In this document: piece after piece, positions 61,861-64,000 of the stretch
How the letters are laid out: each line of letters opens with the position of its first letter
How positions within the stretch are numbered: the first letter of the stretch is position 1
NCBI GenBank assembly: GCA_031081585.1
Contig: JAVHLY010000002.1
Coordinates: 1 to 64,000, forward strand
Direction: 5' to 3'
Length of the DNA stretch: 64,000 bases
DNA from: Armatimonadota bacterium
GTDB lineage: Bacteria; Sysuimicrobiota; Sysuimicrobiia; Sysuimicrobiales; Humicultoraceae
Notes under the pieces: model-generated
What the model saw: only the letters and a program-made list of their open reading frames with translations
Told to the model about the DNA's origin: nothing
Database searches by the model: none
Position numbers and translations under genes: made by a program

Positions 61861-61947
61861 CCGCGCCGCTGCTGCAGGTTGGGCGGAGCGCAGAACCGAA
61901 CGACCTGGACGCTCCCCCGGTAAATGTTTCCAATATCTAGGTGGCAT

Positions 61948-61977
61948 TTGACAGGTCAGGTGCACCGTTCCTATAAT
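61948..61977 (+). promoter_or_regulatory. Perfect-consensus sigma-70 promoter for hpt-guaB-guaA
   Basis: TTGACA (61948-61953) and TATAAT (61972-61977) are both exact consensus hexamers, with an 18-nt spacer, in an A/T-rich island. The spacer holds the palindrome GGTGCACC (61959-61966). Transcription would start near 61984, about 50 nt before the hpt GTG. It is the strongest promoter visible in the window and probably gives high or repressor-controlled expression of the purine genes. Confidence 0.85.
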
Positions 61978-62034
61978 AAATTTTACGTCTTCTGCACCGG
62001 CCGCGCACAGGCTGCCTTCCTTCCTGGAGGGGCC

Positions 62035-62577
62035 GTGTCCCTGCTCGACGACGTCGATGAGATCCTGATTCCCACTGAGGCTCTCCAGCAGCGGATCCAG
62101 GAGCTCGGTCGGGCCATCTCTCACGACTACGACGGGCGCGAGCCCCTGCTGGTGGGCATTCTGACTGGATCGTTCGTCTTTCTCGCCGACCTGCTGCGGG
62201 CCATCACCATCCCCTGCGCCGTGGACTTCATGGCCACCGCCTCCTACGGGCAGGGGACGGAGAGCTCCGGGATCGTGCGCATCCTCAAGGACCTGGACCA
62301 GTCGATCGAGGGGCGCCACGTGGTGGTCGTGGACGACATCATCGACACCGGCTACACCATGGACTACCTGCTGGAGCTCCTGCGCGCCCGCTACCCGGCC
62401 TCGCTGGCGGTCTGCGCCCTCCTCGACAAGGTGCCGCGGCGGCGCCGGGAGGTGCGCATCGACTACCGGGGCTTCGAGATCCCCGACCGCTTCGTGGTCG
62501 GCTACGGGCTCGACTACGCCGGCCGCTACCGCAACGTCCCCTTCATCTGCGTGCTCAAACCGGAGATCTACCGCTGA
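62035..62577 (+). CDS. hpt: Hypoxanthine (guanine) phosphoribosyltransferase
   Basis: A 180-residue purine-salvage enzyme. Visible: EPLLVGILTGSFVFLADLLR, the flexible loop region DFMATASYGQGTESSG, the PRPP motif VVVVDDIIDTGYTMDYL and the C-terminal DRFVVGYGLDYAGRYRNVPF. The GTG 62035 start has a TGGAGGGG SD just upstream. Longer readings into the promoter region are excluded by its position. First gene of hpt-guaB3-guaA. Confidence 0.94.
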   Translation: MSLLDDVDEILIPTEALQQRIQELGRAISHDYDGREPLLVGILTGSFVFLADLLRAITIPCAVDFMATASYGQGTESSGIVRILKDLDQSIEGRHVVVVDDIIDTGYTMDYLLELLRARYPASLAVCALLDKVPRRRREVRIDYRGFEIPDRFVVGYGLDYAGRYRNVPFICVLKPEIYR

Positions 62578-63734
62578 TGCCCTTCGTCGGCCGCCACCGC
62601 ACCGCCCGCACCGCCTACGGTTTCGACGACATCGCGCTCGCCCCCGGGACCTCGACGGTCGACCCCGAGGACGTCGACCTCTCCTGGCGCGTCGGTGACC
62701 TGACCTTCCCCCTGCCCTTCCTCGGGGCGGCCATGGACAGCGTGGTGGACGTGCGCACGGCCGCGCTGCTCGGCGCGCTGGGGGCGGCGGGTGTGCTCAA
62801 CCTGGAAGGACTGCAGACGCGCTACCCCGACCCGGAGGTGGCCCTGGAGGCCATCGCCAGCGCTTCGCCGGAGGAGGCGGTGGCGCGGCTCCAGGAGGTC
62901 TACCGCCCGCCGGTGCGGGAGGAGCTGGTGGCCGAGCGCGTGGCGGCTATCAAGGCGGCCGGTGTGCCCTGCCTGGTCTCGGTGACGCCGGCCCAGGCCG
63001 AGCGCCTGGTCCGTCCGGCGGTGGAGGCGGGCGCCGACGCCGTGCTGGTGCAGTCGACCGTGGTGACCGAGCGCCACCGCAGCCGCCGCGGGGCCAGCCT
63101 CTCGCTGCGCGACCTGACCCGCCGGCTGGACGTCCCGGTGATGGTGGGCAACTGCGTGACCTACGACGCCGCCCTCCAGCTCCTGGACGCGGGGGCCGCC
63201 GGGGTCTTCGTGGGGGTGGGGCCCGGCGCGGCCTGCACCAGCCGGCGCGTGCTGGGGGTGGGCGTGCCCCAGGCCACCGCCATTGCCGACGTGGCCGCCG
63301 CCCGCGACGAGTACCGCCGCCGCACCGGCGTCTACGTACCGGTGGTGGCCGACGGGGGCATCGGGGTGGGCGGGGAGGTGGCCAAAGCCATCGCCTGCGG
63401 TGCCGACGCCGTCATGCTGGGCTCGGCCCTGGCCAGGGCCGAGGAGGCGCCGGGCCGCGGCTTCCACTGGGGGATGGCCACGCCGCACGCCGCCCTGCCG
63501 CGCGGTACGCGCATCCGCGTGGGGACCTCGGGGACGCTGCGCCAGATCCTGCTGGGCCCCGCCGTGGTGGACGACGGGTCGCAGAACCTGGCCGGGGCGC
63601 TGCGCACGGCGTTGGGCATGTGCGGGGCGACGACGCTCGCCGAGATGCACGAGGTGGAGATCGTGCTGGCACCGGCGCTGGCCACGGAAGGGAAGGGGCT
63701 GCAGTTCGCCCAGCGGGTGGGGCAGGGGCGGTGA
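62577..63734 (+). CDS. guaB: IMP dehydrogenase family, GuaB3 type (no CBS domains)
   Basis: A 385-residue TIM-barrel protein of the IMPDH/GMPR family. [31 protein letters not shown] and [20 protein letters not shown] (the Cys loop), then [20 protein letters not shown] with [10 protein letters not shown] match the GuaB3 branch. The CBS insert of normal IMPDH is absent, as in GuaB3. Some GuaB3 proteins have IMPDH activity. Between hpt and guaA it would convert IMP to XMP. ATG overlaps the hpt stop by one base. Confidence 0.88.
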   Translation: MPFVGRHRTARTAYGFDDIALAPGTSTVDPEDVDLSWRVGDLTFPLPFLGAAMDSVVDVRTAALLGALGAAGVLNLEGLQTRYPDPEVALEAIASASPEEAVARLQEVYRPPVREELVAERVAAIKAAGVPCLVSVTPAQAERLVRPAVEAGADAVLVQSTVVTERHRSRRGASLSLRDLTRRLDVPVMVGNCVTYDAALQLLDAGAAGVFVGVGPGAACTSRRVLGVGVPQATAIADVAAARDEYRRRTGVYVPVVADGGIGVGGEVAKAIACGADAVMLGSALARAEEAPGRGFHWGMATPHAALPRGTRIRVGTSGTLRQILLGPAVVDDGSQNLAGALRTALGMCGATTLAEMHEVEIVLAPALATEGKGLQFAQRVGQGR

Positions 63735-64000
63735 CGCGCGGCCGCGCGGTCGAACCGGGCCCGGGCGTGACCGCCCCGGAGGCCGCCCCGGCCGGGCAGC
63801 CCGTGCCCCTCCCCGAAGCGCCTTCCGCTACCGACACGGGGCACGACACGGTCATCGTCCTGGACTTCGGCGCCCAGTACGCCCAGCTCATCGCCCGCCG
63901 GATCCGGGAGAGCCGGGTCCACAGCCTGATCCTGCCCTTCGACACGCCGGTGGAGGCGCTGCGCCGCCTGCGCCCCGCCGGCATCGTCCTCTCGGGCGGC
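63731..64000 (+). CDS. guaA: GMP synthase (glutamine-hydrolysing), N-terminal part (runs off the window)
   Basis: The first 90 codons are present. After a Pro/Ala-rich stretch, [20 protein letters not shown] and [11 protein letters not shown] are the opening of the class I glutamine amidotransferase domain of GuaA. GuaA makes GMP from XMP with glutamine. GTG 63731 overlaps the guaB3 stop; the N-terminal 38 residues before DTVIVL are longer than usual, so a later start (GTG 63802) is possible. Confidence 0.9.
   Translation, partial: MTRGRAVEPGPGVTAPEAAPAGQPVPLPEAPSATDTGHDTVIVLDFGAQYAQLIARRIRESRVHSLILPFDTPVEALRRLRPAGIVLSGG

Noticed and set aside
61924-62034. N-terminal extension of hpt
   Set aside because: It would run through the perfect promoter and start site; the extension has no similarity to phosphoribosyltransferases, while GTG 62035 has a strong SD.

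Overview
The window reads as chromosomal DNA from a GC-rich (visibly around 70% G+C or more), free-living diderm bacterium. Lipid A synthesis (LpxA, B, C, D, I), an Lpt export system, BamA, TamB, three Skp/OmpH-like proteins and a TonB-dependent receptor show a true outer membrane. An SLH-domain porin of the OmpM kind, a DUF3084 protein and the packing of all envelope genes into one cluster are typical of diderm Terrabacteria (Negativicutes, Armatimonadota, CSP1-3/Sysuimicrobiota-like lineages) rather than Proteobacteria. The lineage is inference only. No rRNA, CRISPR array, prophage or insertion sequence was seen. Genes are tightly packed, mostly on the + strand, with many 4-bp stop/start overlaps and GTG starts.

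Layout. 1-2800: end of a periplasmic binding protein gene, then a fused permease and an ATPase of an Fe(III)-type ABC importer. 2830-3150: decayed PIN-domain toxin gene. 3168-9414: lipB and a sulfur operon holding a cystathionine gamma-synthase/lyase, a sulfur-carrier (CysO/MoaD-like)::cysteine synthase::CBS fusion, a SerK/SbnI-like free-serine kinase, a CysM-like synthase, a Mec-like JAMM peptidase and an Rrf2 regulator. 9490-11069: structured spacer, SigR-like ECF sigma factor with zinc anti-sigma factor and a matching autoregulatory promoter, then ridA. 11119: tRNA-Gln. 11217-14215 (-): D-aminoacylase-like amidohydrolase and membrane GGDEF protein. 14411-19189: glmU, prs, wecA, wecB (nucleotide-sugar and Und-PP-glycan supply). 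19269-23441: small secreted lipoyl-like protein and two SpoIVB-type (S55) peptidase paralogues.

23655-49842 is the outer-membrane megacluster: tamB, a sigma factor and a single-TM protein, bamA, an unknown exported protein, three ompH/skp genes, lpxD, a second unknown exported protein, lpxC, fabZ, lpxA, lpxI, a second lpxA, lpxB, a PIN remnant, lptC, lptA, lptB, one lptF/G, an ArnT-like GT-C enzyme, a DPM-like GT2 and DUF3084. It contains lipid A synthesis, much of LPS transport and beta-barrel assembly; no lptD is present here.

49986-54522 is a vitamin B12 uptake unit: cobalamin riboswitch, BtuB-like receptor, DUF71 (B12-salvage type) protein, small ECF-S-like permease and TonB. Next come a YqgF-like nuclease, a secreted NHL propeller (-), the SLH porin with a long leader and strong terminator, two small exported proteins, and a tiny secreted peptide with an internal duplication. 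From 59590 to the end lie nucleotide genes: pyrD, pyrF, pyrE, then hpt, guaB3-type IMPDH and the start of guaA behind a perfect-consensus promoter.
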